A DNA stretch of 64,000 bases from Chaetoceros tenuissimus (Eukaryota > Bacillariophyta > Thalassiosirophyceae > Chaetocerotales > Chaetocerotaceae), in NCBI GenBank assembly GCA_021927905.1, contig BLLK01000057.1, forward strand, positions 248,001 to 312,000. The letters are read 5' to 3'. The notes under the pieces are model-generated. The model saw only the letters and a program-made list of their open reading frames with translations. It did not search any database and was not told the origin of the DNA. Below are positions 28,571-38,808 of the stretch, in pieces (positions within the stretch are counted from its first letter, which is position 1; every line of letters starts with the position of its first letter). The position numbers and the translations under genes were made by a program.

Positions 28571-30337
28571 CTAGGAAATCTCAGTATTCTGAGTTTCGGT
28601 CAAGGTATATTTCTTTTGAATACCAGTAGCCTCGAAGAAATTCCAAGTCATTTGCTCAACGACTGTGCTCAAGCGAGAGTCTCGCACACCTTGCTCTACA
28701 CCATAATCATCCAAGCCCCAGCTCCATTGCATGGTACCAGCTCCAAACACATGAGCACCACTTTTAGCCTGATAAAGAGATCCATGACTAATGATTGTTC
28801 GGTTCTTTCTATCAAGAAGTGGTGTTTCAAATATTTTGGCAATGTTTGAGATGGGCTCATCTGGATCGCCTTTCAGCACCTTTTTGGCATCTTTTCGTAT
28901 CCGTCTTGCATCAGTACCAATTGTATCTACTTCATACCCCAACATACCTCTAATTTTGTCTCCCTTCTCTACTTTTGTTCCATTATAGATCCAATGTGAA
29001 GTATCTGCAATGACTAAGTCTTCATCAAATGGATCACCCAACGGAAAGTGGTATTCTACCCCAACTAGTAAAGACTCTGGTCTAATTTGTCTGAATTTCG
29101 TTGTTGCGTATTGACTCTTGTCAGGATCCAAATTGAGCTTTCGATAGCATACAACTGTCCTATATTCAAAATCATCATCTTCTTCAAGACTAGTACTATT
29201 TTCATATCGAATTTGCCAGTATGCAGTATTCGATCCCAAGAATGCAAGATGAACCCCTTCATCTCTCCATTGCATTAGATCTCTCATCATTGCCCATGTC
29301 CAATACTCATCATGACCTTGCGTCAAGAACAATTTTGGCTTTTGCAACGTTGGCAGTTTTGTATGCACATCTACATTTGATACATAGCTGACATCAATTC
29401 CATTCTTTTCTAGCCATCGAACCATGTTATAGTTCCAAGATGCAGCATATTTGATGGGATATGTTTTATAAGGTTGTACATTCGATAAGTATTCGCCAGC
29501 ACCAGTCCCAAAGGCAGCTAATGGATGATCTGGTCCAGCATATGGTCTATCAAAAGATACTTTTCTCGCTTGTGTACATCCTCGTCTCAAAATACACCTA
29601 TATAAATTGATACCTCCCCATATATTATACGCTTGATATGTATTTACCGGAAGCTGAAACATAACATCTGCCTGTGGTTCCGAAGATGATCTGTCATCAC
29701 GTACGACAAAGATTGCATAGCTTTGAGTATACCCTTTTAGTTCCGTCATTTTCACTAGATATACTCCAGTCGTCCAATCGTTTTCTACAAGAATTTCAAA
29801 AGGATATTTCCATTCACATTGTACAATTCCATCTACACCAGGCTTGGGCATCGGTTGTTCTATACCTCGTACGATTTGAGGTCCAAAAACTTTTCTAGCT
29901 CCTATACCTTGATACCAACCTGTTCGAAATACTTCAATCTGTACATTAGGTATATCCTCTTCATCTTTTCGTCGTGTTACTTCCCACAAATCTTTGAATT
30001 CAATATGGGTATTGAGACTATAGAATAATTGAATGGAAGAACCCTTTTTGACAGAAGAACGAGACATGTATCCTTCTACTTCACGATTTCGAGCTGGATT
30101 CGAAAGTATCCATTCTGGCGAACCTTGCTTTTCATTTTCAATTTGTATTCTATTTTTCTTGGGAATGAAAGAATCTATTGCTGTTCTCGTGATTAGGTCT
30201 TCATCATCCTGCTGAAACACTTCAAGAACATCGATGCTTCCTCTTCCCTTGACATGAAAATGAAAGATTGATGGTAGCACGTAGATCAGTATAGGTGCTG
30301 CAAAGAGCTTTACTAGTTTGCCATTTAGGAATACCAT
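28571..30337 (-). CDS. N,N-dimethylformamidase beta-subunit-like protein, copy 1 (intronless)
   Basis: 588 residues. An N-terminal hydrophobic segment (about 9-26) suggests a signal anchor. Residues 70-210 form an Ig-like N-terminal part with SYMSRSS, FRTGWYQGIGAR and VYLVKMT; from about 225 the C-terminal domain of the dimethylformamidase large-subunit-like family appears: LPVNTYQAYNIWGG, VSFDRPY, YNMVRWLEKNGIDVSYVSNVD, then LTQGHDEYWTW and GVHLAFLGSNTAYWQIRYE. The family includes DMF hydrolases but most eukaryotic members have unknown substrates. It is head-to-head with the methyltransferase fragment at 30694 across a 356-bp shared promoter. Its twin at 32980-34819 is nearly identical but has an intron. 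Confidence 0.8.
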   Translation of the reverse strand: MVFLNGKLVKLFAAPILIYVLPSIFHFHVKGRGSIDVLEVFQQDDEDLITRTAIDSFIPKKNRIQIENEKQGSPEWILSNPARNREVEGYMSRSSVKKGSSIQLFYSLNTHIEFKDLWEVTRRKDEEDIPNVQIEVFRTGWYQGIGARKVFGPQIVRGIEQPMPKPGVDGIVQCEWKYPFEILVENDWTTGVYLVKMTELKGYTQSYAIFVVRDDRSSSEPQADVMFQLPVNTYQAYNIWGGINLYRCILRRGCTQARKVSFDRPYAGPDHPLAAFGTGAGEYLSNVQPYKTYPIKYAASWNYNMVRWLEKNGIDVSYVSNVDVHTKLPTLQKPKLFLTQGHDEYWTWAMMRDLMQWRDEGVHLAFLGSNTAYWQIRYENSTSLEEDDDFEYRTVVCYRKLNLDPDKSQYATTKFRQIRPESLLVGVEYHFPLGDPFDEDLVIADTSHWIYNGTKVEKGDKIRGMLGYEVDTIGTDARRIRKDAKKVLKGDPDEPISNIAKIFETPLLDRKNRTIISHGSLYQAKSGAHVFGAGTMQWSWGLDDYGVEQGVRDSRLSTVVEQMTWNFFEATGIQKKYTLTETQNTEIS

Positions 30338-30693
30338 TGCGAAAGGTATTTATGATGTGAGTATGTTTCTGCATCTACATCACGAGAAGTGAAAAGTGAA
30401 GGATGTACTCGTAGGGTAGGGATATAAAATGGAACGGAAGTGTTTTCCTATCTTCTTCTTCGCTAAAATCTAAAGAGAGTACAGACAATATTGTCGTATA
30501 AAACCAAAATTGGTCTAATTATAACGCTATTTTAGATTGAAGAAAGAATCATTTTATCGTAAGTGCGTAAGCGCGCACATCACATAACGTTTGCTGCTCA
30601 TCATTCATGTGAAAGTGCGAAGTAGAACTAAGCAGTAAAACTGTTCTCTCTCCATCTCTTGCTTATTGTTATTACTTCAAAGAACTAAGTAAC
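30338..30693. promoter_or_regulatory. Bidirectional promoter, copy 1
   Basis: 356 bp between two divergent starts, nearly identical to 34820-35176. It contains the imperfect inverted repeat GTGCGTAAGCGCGCAC at 30563-30578, conserved in both copies and a plausible transcription-factor site. Confidence 0.55.
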
Positions 30694-31281
30694 ATGAAAC
30701 AAGGCAATACTACATCACGAAAGAATAAGATAGCCAACAAGAAGTCTGCGTCCAAAGGGCAGCAAGCACTCAAAGCTCTCGCTACTTCTGGAAAGACTTC
30801 TCGGAAAACTTCATCGTCTTCTTTCGTCTCCAACATAATTCTAGTTGTGATATTCGCTGTATTCTTATTGGTATCGATGCTTTCAGATGAAACACAGTCA
30901 TCTTCTACTGGTACTGTGAGAGGATCAGTTCCGACACCTGCCACTCGAGTAGATGATACTTCCTTTGCAAATGTGCAGTTATCGTCACCGGAAATTGTTG
31001 ATGCAGATGATAATGATGATGGGCCATCTGAAACAAACGAAGACGAATCGGAAGATGAGAATGAAGAAGAGCTAGAGAAAGAGACGGAAGAAATACCTAC
31101 CCAAACTTTGCCGGAAGACGAATCGGAAGAAGAAGAAGAAGAAGAAGAAGAGGAGGAGGATCCAGAGAAGGAAAATGAACCAGAAGATCAGACGGAGGAT
31201 ATACCTACCCAAACTTCAACAAATAGTACTTTGAACGTCAAACAAACGAATAGTACTTTGAACGGTACGAAAATACTATGA
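30694..31281 (+). pseudogene. Truncated membrane-anchored methyltransferase, copy 1 (lacks catalytic domain)
   Basis: 195 residues: basic Lys/Ser-rich N-terminus, one membrane segment (about 47-63, NIILVVIFAVFLLVSML), and an acidic stalk with a run of 11 Glu. The intact twin at 35177 continues into a splice donor and a methyltransferase exon; here the match ends after STLNGTKI and a stop follows at once. The methyltransferase domain is missing, so this is a broken duplicate, although it could still make a short anchored acidic peptide. Confidence 0.8.
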
Positions 31282-31425
31282 GACCAATGAAGACGTCAAT
31301 GACTGGATCAAGAATAGAATTGGCGTGTCTCCTTCCTGGTATTTTTTTGAAATTCCATTCGTTCACATTACCGAGATCCAAATCATGAAGAGGCTGTATT
31401 CTTGAGATGATTGGAGAAATAATAT
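31274..31425 (+). pseudogene. Remnant of an LRR gene C-terminus
   Basis: Directly after the duplication breakpoint the sequence reads YETNEDVNDWIKN, RIGVSPSWYFFEIPFVHITEIQIMKR, then after a frame change CILEMIGEII and a stop. These match the tail of the LRR family (NDEVNEWIK; IGITPSEYL..NPYT; VLEMMGEI). The section between WIKN and IGVSPS is deleted. It lies 112 bp from the 6TM-D pseudogene, facing it. Confidence 0.65.
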
Positions 31426-31536
31426 GAAATATCCACAGTAACTTTATAAAACAAGGAATCTATTATTCTTCTTCAACTTTAAGAACTCTCTCTTGTTCCT
31501 TCTGTCTATTGTGGTAGACGTTTGGATTAATGATAG

Positions 31537-32091
31537 TTACTGCAGGATTCTCTTGAATAGTTGCAAGTCCTTAAACTTTTTGTAGGTTGCGATTGGATAC
31601 AAAGGTCCGTGTACAATATATAGCACGGAACCTGCAATCATGAAACCGGCAATCAAATCTAAATAATCAATTGCATTTTTGTATGATATCATCATAATGC
31701 CTGTAACCATGAAAAATAAAAGATGCAATAGTTGCAACGATACTAGGAGTTGATACAGAGATGCAATAATCAGAAAAAGACTTCCAAGCCCAAGGATTAT
31801 TGGAGGAACATTTTTACTGCCGATAAGGATTTTGTTCGGTCCAAAGAAGGCCTCGAGTAGAATAGACGTAAAGAATAGAATATGCAGAAGTCCGACTTTG
31901 AAATAAAAAAAGCAGTAGAATGAATCATCGAGATCTTCACTATAAATATTCTCGCAGAATTCAGACAATTTCTATGACTGGTTTTTATGATGAAAGACCG
32001 ACCCAGCCGTGAAGAAGATTGCGAATCCAAGTTTTGCGGTTGCTGTTAGGATAAGTAGTATCAATGGTGTAGTGCAGCTAGTGAGACTCAT
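31537..32091 (-). pseudogene. 6TM family pseudogene (6TM-D)
   Basis: Starts at 32091 with MSLTSCTTPLILLILTATAKLGFAIFFTAGSVFHH, then an in-frame TAG after NQS (aligned with QSDEAVEFC in 6TM-C), then KLSEFCENIYSEDLDD and TM2-TM3. A deletion removes TM4 and part of TM5 (ASLYQLLVSLQLLHLLFFMVTGIM), and TM6 plus the tail ATYKKFKD remain. It starts 285 bp from the LRR pseudogene at 32376, head to head. Confidence 0.8.
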
Positions 32092-32375
32092 TTTGATTTA
32101 CAGTTGAATGTTTTGTAATATATTAAGCATTTGAATAGTATTATATATGAGATTGTGTGTTAGACGAGAGACTTTACGAGAAGCCCCCTGTCGTGTCAAG
32201 CACGAGAGTTCCCACCTATGAATTCGAAAGAAAAAAGAGGGTTCTCATCGAAGAGTTCACGAACAAACAAGAGTTCATCACAAGCAAATAGAATAGCAAG
32301 ATGGGAGAAGAGCAATTTAAACAAACTCATAATTTATTTCAATAGTAAAGAAAAGCACAAAACAATAACAAAATC

Positions 32376-32920
32376 ATGAATATTACCCCTGAAGAATGGC
32401 AAACATTCACACCAGGAGTCCGGATGTACAAAGGCAAAAAAACTTGCTTTTACAACGGCCAGGAACTAATGAATGGATGGGACGATCATGACAATCCTAT
32501 TTGCCTTGTTTATAGTTTCATTGAAAAGCAAACCTGGGAAGCTGTTGTAGTACTCCCTGGTGTGGAAGTGATTCAGTGGGGTGCATTCTGTTTCTCGAAG
32601 AACCTCGAAAGAGTCATGATGAGTGACTCTGTTAAGAGAATTGAAGCTCAGGCATTCTATCACTGCTATGGACTAAAGTATATCCAACAGTCAAGGAATC
32701 TTACGAAGGATACGCTCTTCATAGAGCATGTTCCTCCTTGAATCCAACCATACAAATCATAAATGATATCATCAAGAGAGAAGGACTGCGATCTTTCAAA
32801 AGAAAAAATGAATTAGGCATCACTCCACTAGAATATCTAAAGGAAAATCCAACAGCCGATATTGATCAGTTCAATGTGATAAAGAAATATATTTTGGAGA
32901 TGATGGGTGAAACACTCTAA
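32376..32920 (+). pseudogene. LRR_5 gene with large internal deletion (LRR-b)
   Basis: Begins MNITPEEWQTFTPGVRMYKGKKTCFYNG, with LRR_5 repeats VEVIQWGAFCFSK and VKRIEAQAFYHC. After SRNLTK the frame breaks: a shifted frame reads EGYALHRACSSLNPTIQIINDIIKREG...ITPLEYLKENP...YILEMMGETL, the ankyrin-like tail of the family. About 120 residues are lost between the halves. Confidence 0.78.
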
Positions 32921-32979
32921 CTATAATAATTATTAACTCCCCATTTTGGATTTATTCTACAATACAATTCTATGTTTAT

Positions 32980-34819
32980 CTATGAAATGTTAGTATTTTG
33001 AGTTTCAGTCAAGATATGTTTCTTTTGAATGCCAGCAGCCTCAAAGAAATTCCAAGTCATCTTCTCAACGACTGCGCTCAAGCGAGAGTCTCGCACACCT
33101 TGCTCTACACCATAATCATCCAAGCCCCAGCTCCATTGCATGGTACCAGCTCCAAACACATGAGCACCACTCTTTGCCTGATAAAGAGATCCATGACTAA
33201 TGATTGTTCGGTTCTTTCTATCAAGAAGTGGTGTTTCAAATATTTTGGCAATATTTGAGATGGTCTCATCTGGATCGCCTTTCAGCACATTTTTGGCATC
33301 TTTTCGTATCCGTCTTGCATCAGTACCAATTGTATCTACTTCATACCCCAACATACCTCTAATTTTGTCTCCCTTCTCTACTTTTGTTCCATTATAGATC
33401 CAATGTGAAGTATCTGCAATGACTAAGTCTTCATCAAATGGATCACCCAACGGAAAGTGGTATTCTACCCCAACCAGTAAAGACTCTGGTCTAATTTGTC
33501 TGAATTTCGTTGTTGCGTATTGACTCTTGTCAGGATCCAAATTGAGCTTTCGATAGCATACAACTGTCCTATATTCATGATCGTCATCTTTGTCGATAAT
33601 AGTACTATTTTCATATCGAATTTGCCAGTATGCAGTATTGGACCCCAAGAATGCAAGATGAACCCCTTCATCTCTCAATTTCCTGACTTGATCTCTCATT
33701 GCCCCTATTTATAGATGAAAAAATGAGTTTTGGTTTGTTCTTAGCTACCAACATAAAATTACGTTTCCGTTACATACCTGTCCAATACTCATCATGGCCT
33801 TGCGTCAAGAACAATTTTGGCTTTTGTAACATTGGTAGTTTCGTATGCACATCTACATTTGATACATAGCTGACATCAATCCCATTCTTTTCCAGCCATC
33901 GAACCATATTATAATTCCAAGATGCAGCATATTTGATAGGATATGTTTTGTATGGCTGCACATTGCTTAAAAATTCAGCGGCGCCTGTTCCGAAAGCAGC
34001 CAATGGATGATCTGGTCCAGCATATGGTCTATCGAAAGATACTTTTCTCGCTTGTGTACATCCTCGACGCAAAATACACCTATATAAATTGATACCTCCC
34101 CATATATTATACGCTTGATATGTATTTACCGGAAGCTGAAACATAACATCTGCTTGTGGCTCCGAAGATGATCGATCATCACGCACGACGAATATAGCAT
34201 AGCTTTGAGTTTTCCCTTTCAGCTCCGTCATTTTCACTAGATATACTCCACTCGTCCAATCCTTTCCTATATGAATCTGTAAAGGGTCTTTCCATTCACA
34301 TTGTATAATTCCATCTACACCAGGCTTGGGCATCGGTTGTTCTATACCTCGTACGATTTGAGGTCCAAAGACTTTTCTAGCTCCTATACCTTGATACCAA
34401 CCTGTTCGAAATACTTCAATCTGTACATTAGGTATATCCTCTTGAGATTCACGTCGTGTTACTACCCATAAATCTTTGAATTCAAGATTGGTATTGACAC
34501 TATAGAACAATCGAATGGAAGAACCCTTTTTGACAGAAGAACGAGACATGTATCCTTCTACTTCACGATTTCGAGCTGGATTAGAAAGTATCCATTCTGG
34601 CGAACCTTGCTTTTCATTTTCAATTTGTATCCTATTTTTCTTGGGAATGAAAGAATCTATTGCTGTTCTCGTGATTAGGTCTTCATCTTTCTCCTGAAAC
34701 ACTTCAAGAACATCGATGCTTCCTCTTCCCTTGACATGAAAATAAAAGATAGATGGTAGCACGTAGATCAGTATAGGTGCTGCAAAGAGCTTTACTAGTT
34801 TGCCATTTAGGAATACCAT
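32980..34819 (-). CDS. N,N-dimethylformamidase beta-subunit-like protein, copy 2 (one intron)
   Basis: Exon 1 is 34819-33778, intron 33777-33705 (73 bp, GTATGT...ATAAATAG), exon 2 33704-32980. The spliced product is 588 residues, exactly the length of copy 1. The protein is nearly identical to copy 1 except at the exon junction, where TWAMMRDLMQWRDEG of copy 1 is TGAMRDQVRKLRDEG here. Domains as in copy 1. Either copy could be active. It is divergent from the intact methyltransferase gene at 35177. Confidence 0.82.
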
Positions 34820-35176
34820 TGCGAAAGGTATTTATGATGTGAGTATGTGTGTTTGCATCTGCATCACGAGAAGTGAAAAGTGAAGGATGTACTCGTAGGG
34901 TAGGGATATAAAATGGAACGGAAGTGTTTTTCTATCTTCTTCTTCGCTAAAATCTAAAGAGAGTACAGACAATATTGTCGTATAAAACCAAAATTGGTCT
35001 AATTATAACGCTATTTTAGTTTGAAGAAAGAATCATTTTATCGTAAGTGCGTAAGCGCGCACATCACATAACGTTTGCTGCTCATCATTCATGTGAAAGT
35101 GCGAAGTAGAACTGAGCAGCAAAACGTTCTCTCTTCATCTCTTGCTTATTGTTATTACTTCAAAGAACTAAGTAAC
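34820..35176. promoter_or_regulatory. Bidirectional promoter, copy 2
   Basis: 357 bp between divergent genes, near-identical to 30338-30693, with the inverted repeat GTGCGTAAGCGCGCAC at 35047-35062. Confidence 0.55.
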
Positions 35177-36454
35177 ATGAAACAAGGCAATACTACATCA
35201 CGAAAGAATAAGATAGCCAACAAGAAGTCTGCGTCCAAAGGGCAGCAAGCACTCAAAGCTCTCGCTACTTCTGGAAAGACTTCTCGGAAAACTTCATCGT
35301 CTTCTTTCGTCTCCAACATAATTCTAGTTGTGATATTCGCTGTATTCTTATTGGTATCGATGCTTTCAGATGAAACACGGTCACCTTCTACTGGTACTGT
35401 GAGAGGATCAGTTCCGACACCTGCCACTCGTGTAGATGAAACTTCCATTGCAAATGTGCAGTTATCGTCACCGGAGATTGTTGATGCAGATGATAATGAT
35501 GATGGGCCATCTGAAACAAACGAAGACGAATCGGAAGATGAGAATGAAGAAGAGCTAGAGAAAGAGACGGAAGAAATACCTACCCAAACTTTGCCGGAAG
35601 ACGAATCGGAAGAAGAAGAAGAAGAAGAAGAAGAAGAAGAAGAAGAAGAAGAAGAAGAGGAGGAGGATCCAGAGAAGGAAAATGAACCAGAAGATCAGAC
35701 GGAGGATATACCTACCCAAACTTCAACAAATAGTACTTTGAACGTCAAACAAACGAATAGTACTTTGAACGATACGAAAATAGAAGAGTTACCAAAGAAA
35801 AAGAAGAAGGATCCTCTCGAAGGATGGATTTATGAACCAAAGAATGTGAATTACTTCTGGTAAGTTGCTCAGGAATATCATTTGGACATGACATATATGC
35901 ACTCCTACTCACCATAACCTTTTTATAGGGCCAAAATGGGAGATCGACCATTTCAAAGAGAATTCTACTCGCGATTGCATAAATTTGATCGCATATTAGA
36001 TATAGGAGTCAGAGGATACAACCGTGTCTGTAAAGATTTGATCAATTCTACGAAAACAGAATACTTTCAAATTGATCCATTTCCACCTGCCAAAGAAGAA
36101 ATGAATAATGATGGGTTGATGGAATGTTATTTGCAAGAAGCTCCAGAGCAATTCCCTCAATATAAGAATACATTTGATTTAGTCATTGATTTTGGAGTTT
36201 TTGGATGGGAAGGTATTCAAAAGGCATTCAACGAGACAGATATTAAACAATACTTGGATGCAGTTAGATTCTTTCTCAAGGACGGTGGAATCTGGGCTTT
36301 AAAGACTGATCAAGGTTGGATACAAGACGAACAGGAATATTTTAAAAAACATGTCCTTGACACATTTGATATGGGAAAGTTTGATGAAACATACGAATCT
36401 GGTCATAAGGTGAAGGGAAACAAATTCACATTTTACTTCTTTTACAAGAAATGA
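35177..36454 (+). CDS. Membrane-anchored class I SAM-methyltransferase-like protein
   Basis: Exon 1 35177-35859, intron 35860-35928 (69 bp, GTAAGT...TTTTATAG), exon 2 35929-36454; 402 residues. Basic N-terminus, one membrane segment (about 47-63), an acidic stalk with 19 consecutive Glu, then a globular domain. That domain has methyltransferase motif I RILDIGVRGYNRVC, an acidic residue after beta 2 (YFQIDPFPP), a motif IV-like FDLVIDFGVFGW, and FFLKDGGIWALKTDQG. This topology resembles Golgi-resident methyltransferases. The start matches the conserved start of the truncated copy at 30694; an upstream in-frame ATG at about 35075 is less likely. Confidence 0.78.
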
Positions 36455-36564
36455 ACTTGATTGATGAGCTTATTTATCGTCATATTCAAATTTCCAACCT
36501 CACTCTTAAATCTGGATATATACAATATTCTACAACGAACGAATTTGATAAGTAAATGATAATT

Positions 36565-37418
36565 TTAACATATATAAATAAAATAAATATGAATGTAATC
36601 ACATTTTTTCCACTTTGAGCCTTCAGACCGTGGAAATTTCATTAAGATGGATAGAAACTTCTGATATGCATTTGGATTGGAATCAGTCGCACCTGAATCA
36701 TTTGGATCTTGATTCCTCTTTCCTACAATCATTCTATAGCTTGCAAATGGATACATCAAGGGATGGACAATATGTAGTACACCTGCCGAAATTAGTACTC
36801 CGCCACTCATGTTTCAATAATCAACATCGTAGTAGGAGTCGCCGACTATTTTAAATCTGACCTGATAAATCCTAAGGATACCAAAATCATGATGAGAATG
36901 GATCCTGCCATGGACAACAAATATGTAGTAATTATTAAGCACCCAATTGACCTGTAGCAAGAGATAAGGTGTGCTTGACAGAGTACTGAGACTAGGCCAC
37001 CAGTTATCAAACAACCAGGCCTGAAGTTTGGATTATCAAGTGCGAAATCATCCCACTTTTCAAATCTAAACATTTCAGACATTGAAGCAAGCATGATAAA
37101 CATCCATCCAACGATATGAAAGAAAGTGTGGTACAAATTTCTTTTGATCGGTCCAAATGCTTCCATGATGATCGAGAAAAATAGGAAGATGCTACCAGTA
37201 ACGTAGAGCCCAACAATGATATCCATTTCACAGTCCCAAGAGAAGTTTGATGTGCTGATAGTTGTGCAGAAATCGTATAAAACTTCGTTATGTGGTCCAG
37301 TATGATAGTAAACGGATGCTGCTACAAAGAAAATTCCAAATCCAAGCTTTGCAAATGTAGTTATCGCTAGCAAGACCTTCGTACTATTTTTGAGTTATTC
37401 TTTAGAGGTGCTGTTCAT
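36565..37418 (-). pseudogene. 6TM family pseudogene with several lesions (6TM-E)
   Basis: Starts at 37418: MNSTSKE, an in-frame TAA where the relative at 39641 has Gln (SEQLGNS), then LKNSTKVLLAITTFAKLGFGIFF (TM1) to TM5. At 36850 the frame shifts (SDLK stop versus KIVGDSYYDVDY), and the conserved Trp of YWNMS is TGA. TM6 (GGVLISAGVLHIVHPLMYPF) and the tail PNAYQKF follow. A later internal ATG (37373) could start a 175-residue fragment. Confidence 0.8.
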
Positions 37419-37904
37419 TTTCCTTACTTGATGCTTGATGAAATTATGGTCTAATATATATCTCTGGAAAAAGAAAATAGATCGTAAAGCTTCATGAACT
37501 ATAACTACTCGGATTCTGAAATCATTTTGTTGAGAAGGCTGGTAGAAACGACCAATGCTGTTCGACATTTCAATGCATTTGCCCGAATTTGATAATTTTT
37601 AAAAATATGGTTGGAAGGAAAATCCAATATAGATGCGCAGCCCTTTTTTGTAGGTGATGAGGCTAGAAATGCTCTTTGAAGAAAGTTGTATGATTAAGAA
37701 GAGTACAGAGTACATGTTGGAAAAATCGAAAACAATGACAAGAAATACCGAGCCAACAGGGCTGGCTATTGCAATCAAAAGTAAACCAATGTACGTACGT
37801 ATATCTCATTCATCATCAATCAAAGACGACCTCTTCTCCTCTTCTACCACCACAAAAGCCACTATTACTTTCACATTTATTTTTGATTTTACATAATACA
37901 AAGT
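37419..37904. other. Region between 6TM-E and the unknown gene at 37905
   Basis: 486 bp, including the promoter of the 37905 gene. On the minus strand, 37650-37790 reads hydrophobic (IGLLLIAIASPVGSVFLVIV) and may be a tiny 6TM remnant, but this is weak. Nothing else seen. Confidence 0.3.
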
Positions 37905-38639
37905 ATGGATGAAAATTTAAAAAAGCGAGAGGCAGAAGCAAGTGCTGAGTGCGATAATGAGTCATCTAAGAAACGTGCCAGTAGGGATCTCGTCGAAGAT
38001 ACTTCTTCTTTTTCTCTTTTGAACCTACAAATATGCAACCAACAAGATGCTAAAGAGGATGCTTTGGAAAAGCTTCAGAAAATGGGTAAAGCAGATGAGC
38101 AGATTCCAAGTAAGATAAAATTGATACAAGGAGAAGCGACACTGGAGGATGGTTGGAAAGGGGACTTTATGGAAGAAATCTTACGTGCAATCGCGAAACT
38201 TAAACCTGAATATTTGCACTTTGTCGACGTAGGTAAAGGTTGGAGGTTGGGTTTAGAACTTGCAAAACTAACAGAACTTCTAGAATCGCTTAGAGAAGGC
38301 TTCGAAGGAATGATTTTAGATGGGGTACATGCATATGTTGAAGAAGGATATCCAGTCTGTGATGGACCGATGGGTCTAAATGAATTCGAGGATGCGATTA
38401 CTGATTTAATGGATTGCAAGCAATTTGACTTGATAAATGATTTCCAAATCAAATACTTGGGTAACCCAGCCTATGGCTTTTTTGTTGAGCCGATCGAGAT
38501 GAAGTTAGCTAGTATTAAACATACAATCAAAGGACTTCCAACATTATCAGACGAATGCAAAGCAAAGATCAAAGTAACAAAACAAGAAGTTGCTGAAGCT
38601 CGTGCCTTCAACGAACAAGACAAGGATGCGGACTATTAA
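37905..38639 (+). CDS. Hypothetical protein, soluble, no recognised domain
   Basis: 244 residues, intact frame, start at the first ATG after a clear 5' AT-rich leader. The first 50 residues are polar with KKREAEASAE and SSKKRAS (possible nuclear signal). The middle has LHFVDVGKGWRLGLELAKLTELLESLREG and GPMGLNEFEDAITDLMDCKQFDLI, mixed alpha/beta, with no signal peptide or membrane segment. I do not recognise the family. It is the only single-copy gene between two 6TM pseudogenes and points away from both. Confidence 0.6.
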   Translation: MDENLKKREAEASAECDNESSKKRASRDLVEDTSSFSLLNLQICNQQDAKEDALEKLQKMGKADEQIPSKIKLIQGEATLEDGWKGDFMEEILRAIAKLKPEYLHFVDVGKGWRLGLELAKLTELLESLREGFEGMILDGVHAYVEEGYPVCDGPMGLNEFEDAITDLMDCKQFDLINDFQIKYLGNPAYGFFVEPIEMKLASIKHTIKGLPTLSDECKAKIKVTKQEVAEARAFNEQDKDADY

Positions 38640-38808
38640 GTACTTAATATGCTATCATTTTATAACTCGAAATTTATTTTATTGTGGGCATTCTTCCTAT
38701 GGAAAGGAAAAATCACCAAAAAGTTCACGTCAGATGTATGCGCAATTTAACAGGCATTTAATAATCATATTTACTATTGATACTAATATACAAGTCCATC
38801 TTTAGGTC

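Larger units (their letters stand above)
28571..31275. repeat. Segmental duplication, copy 1
   Basis: About 2.7 kb (dimethylformamidase-like gene, divergent promoter, 5' part of the methyltransferase gene) repeats at 32980-35780 with only scattered substitutions. The right breakpoint is about 31275, where the second copy goes on to ATAGAAGAGTTACC and this copy changes to LRR-derived sequence. Confidence 0.85.
32980..35780. repeat. Segmental duplication, copy 2
   Basis: Matches 28571-31275 except for the 73-bp intron, a longer GAA run and scattered substitutions. This copy continues into an intact methyltransferase gene and is probably the parental arrangement. Confidence 0.85.

Noticed and set aside
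36615-36854. 79-codon plus-strand frame
   Set aside because: Antisense shadow of the 6TM-E C-terminal region.
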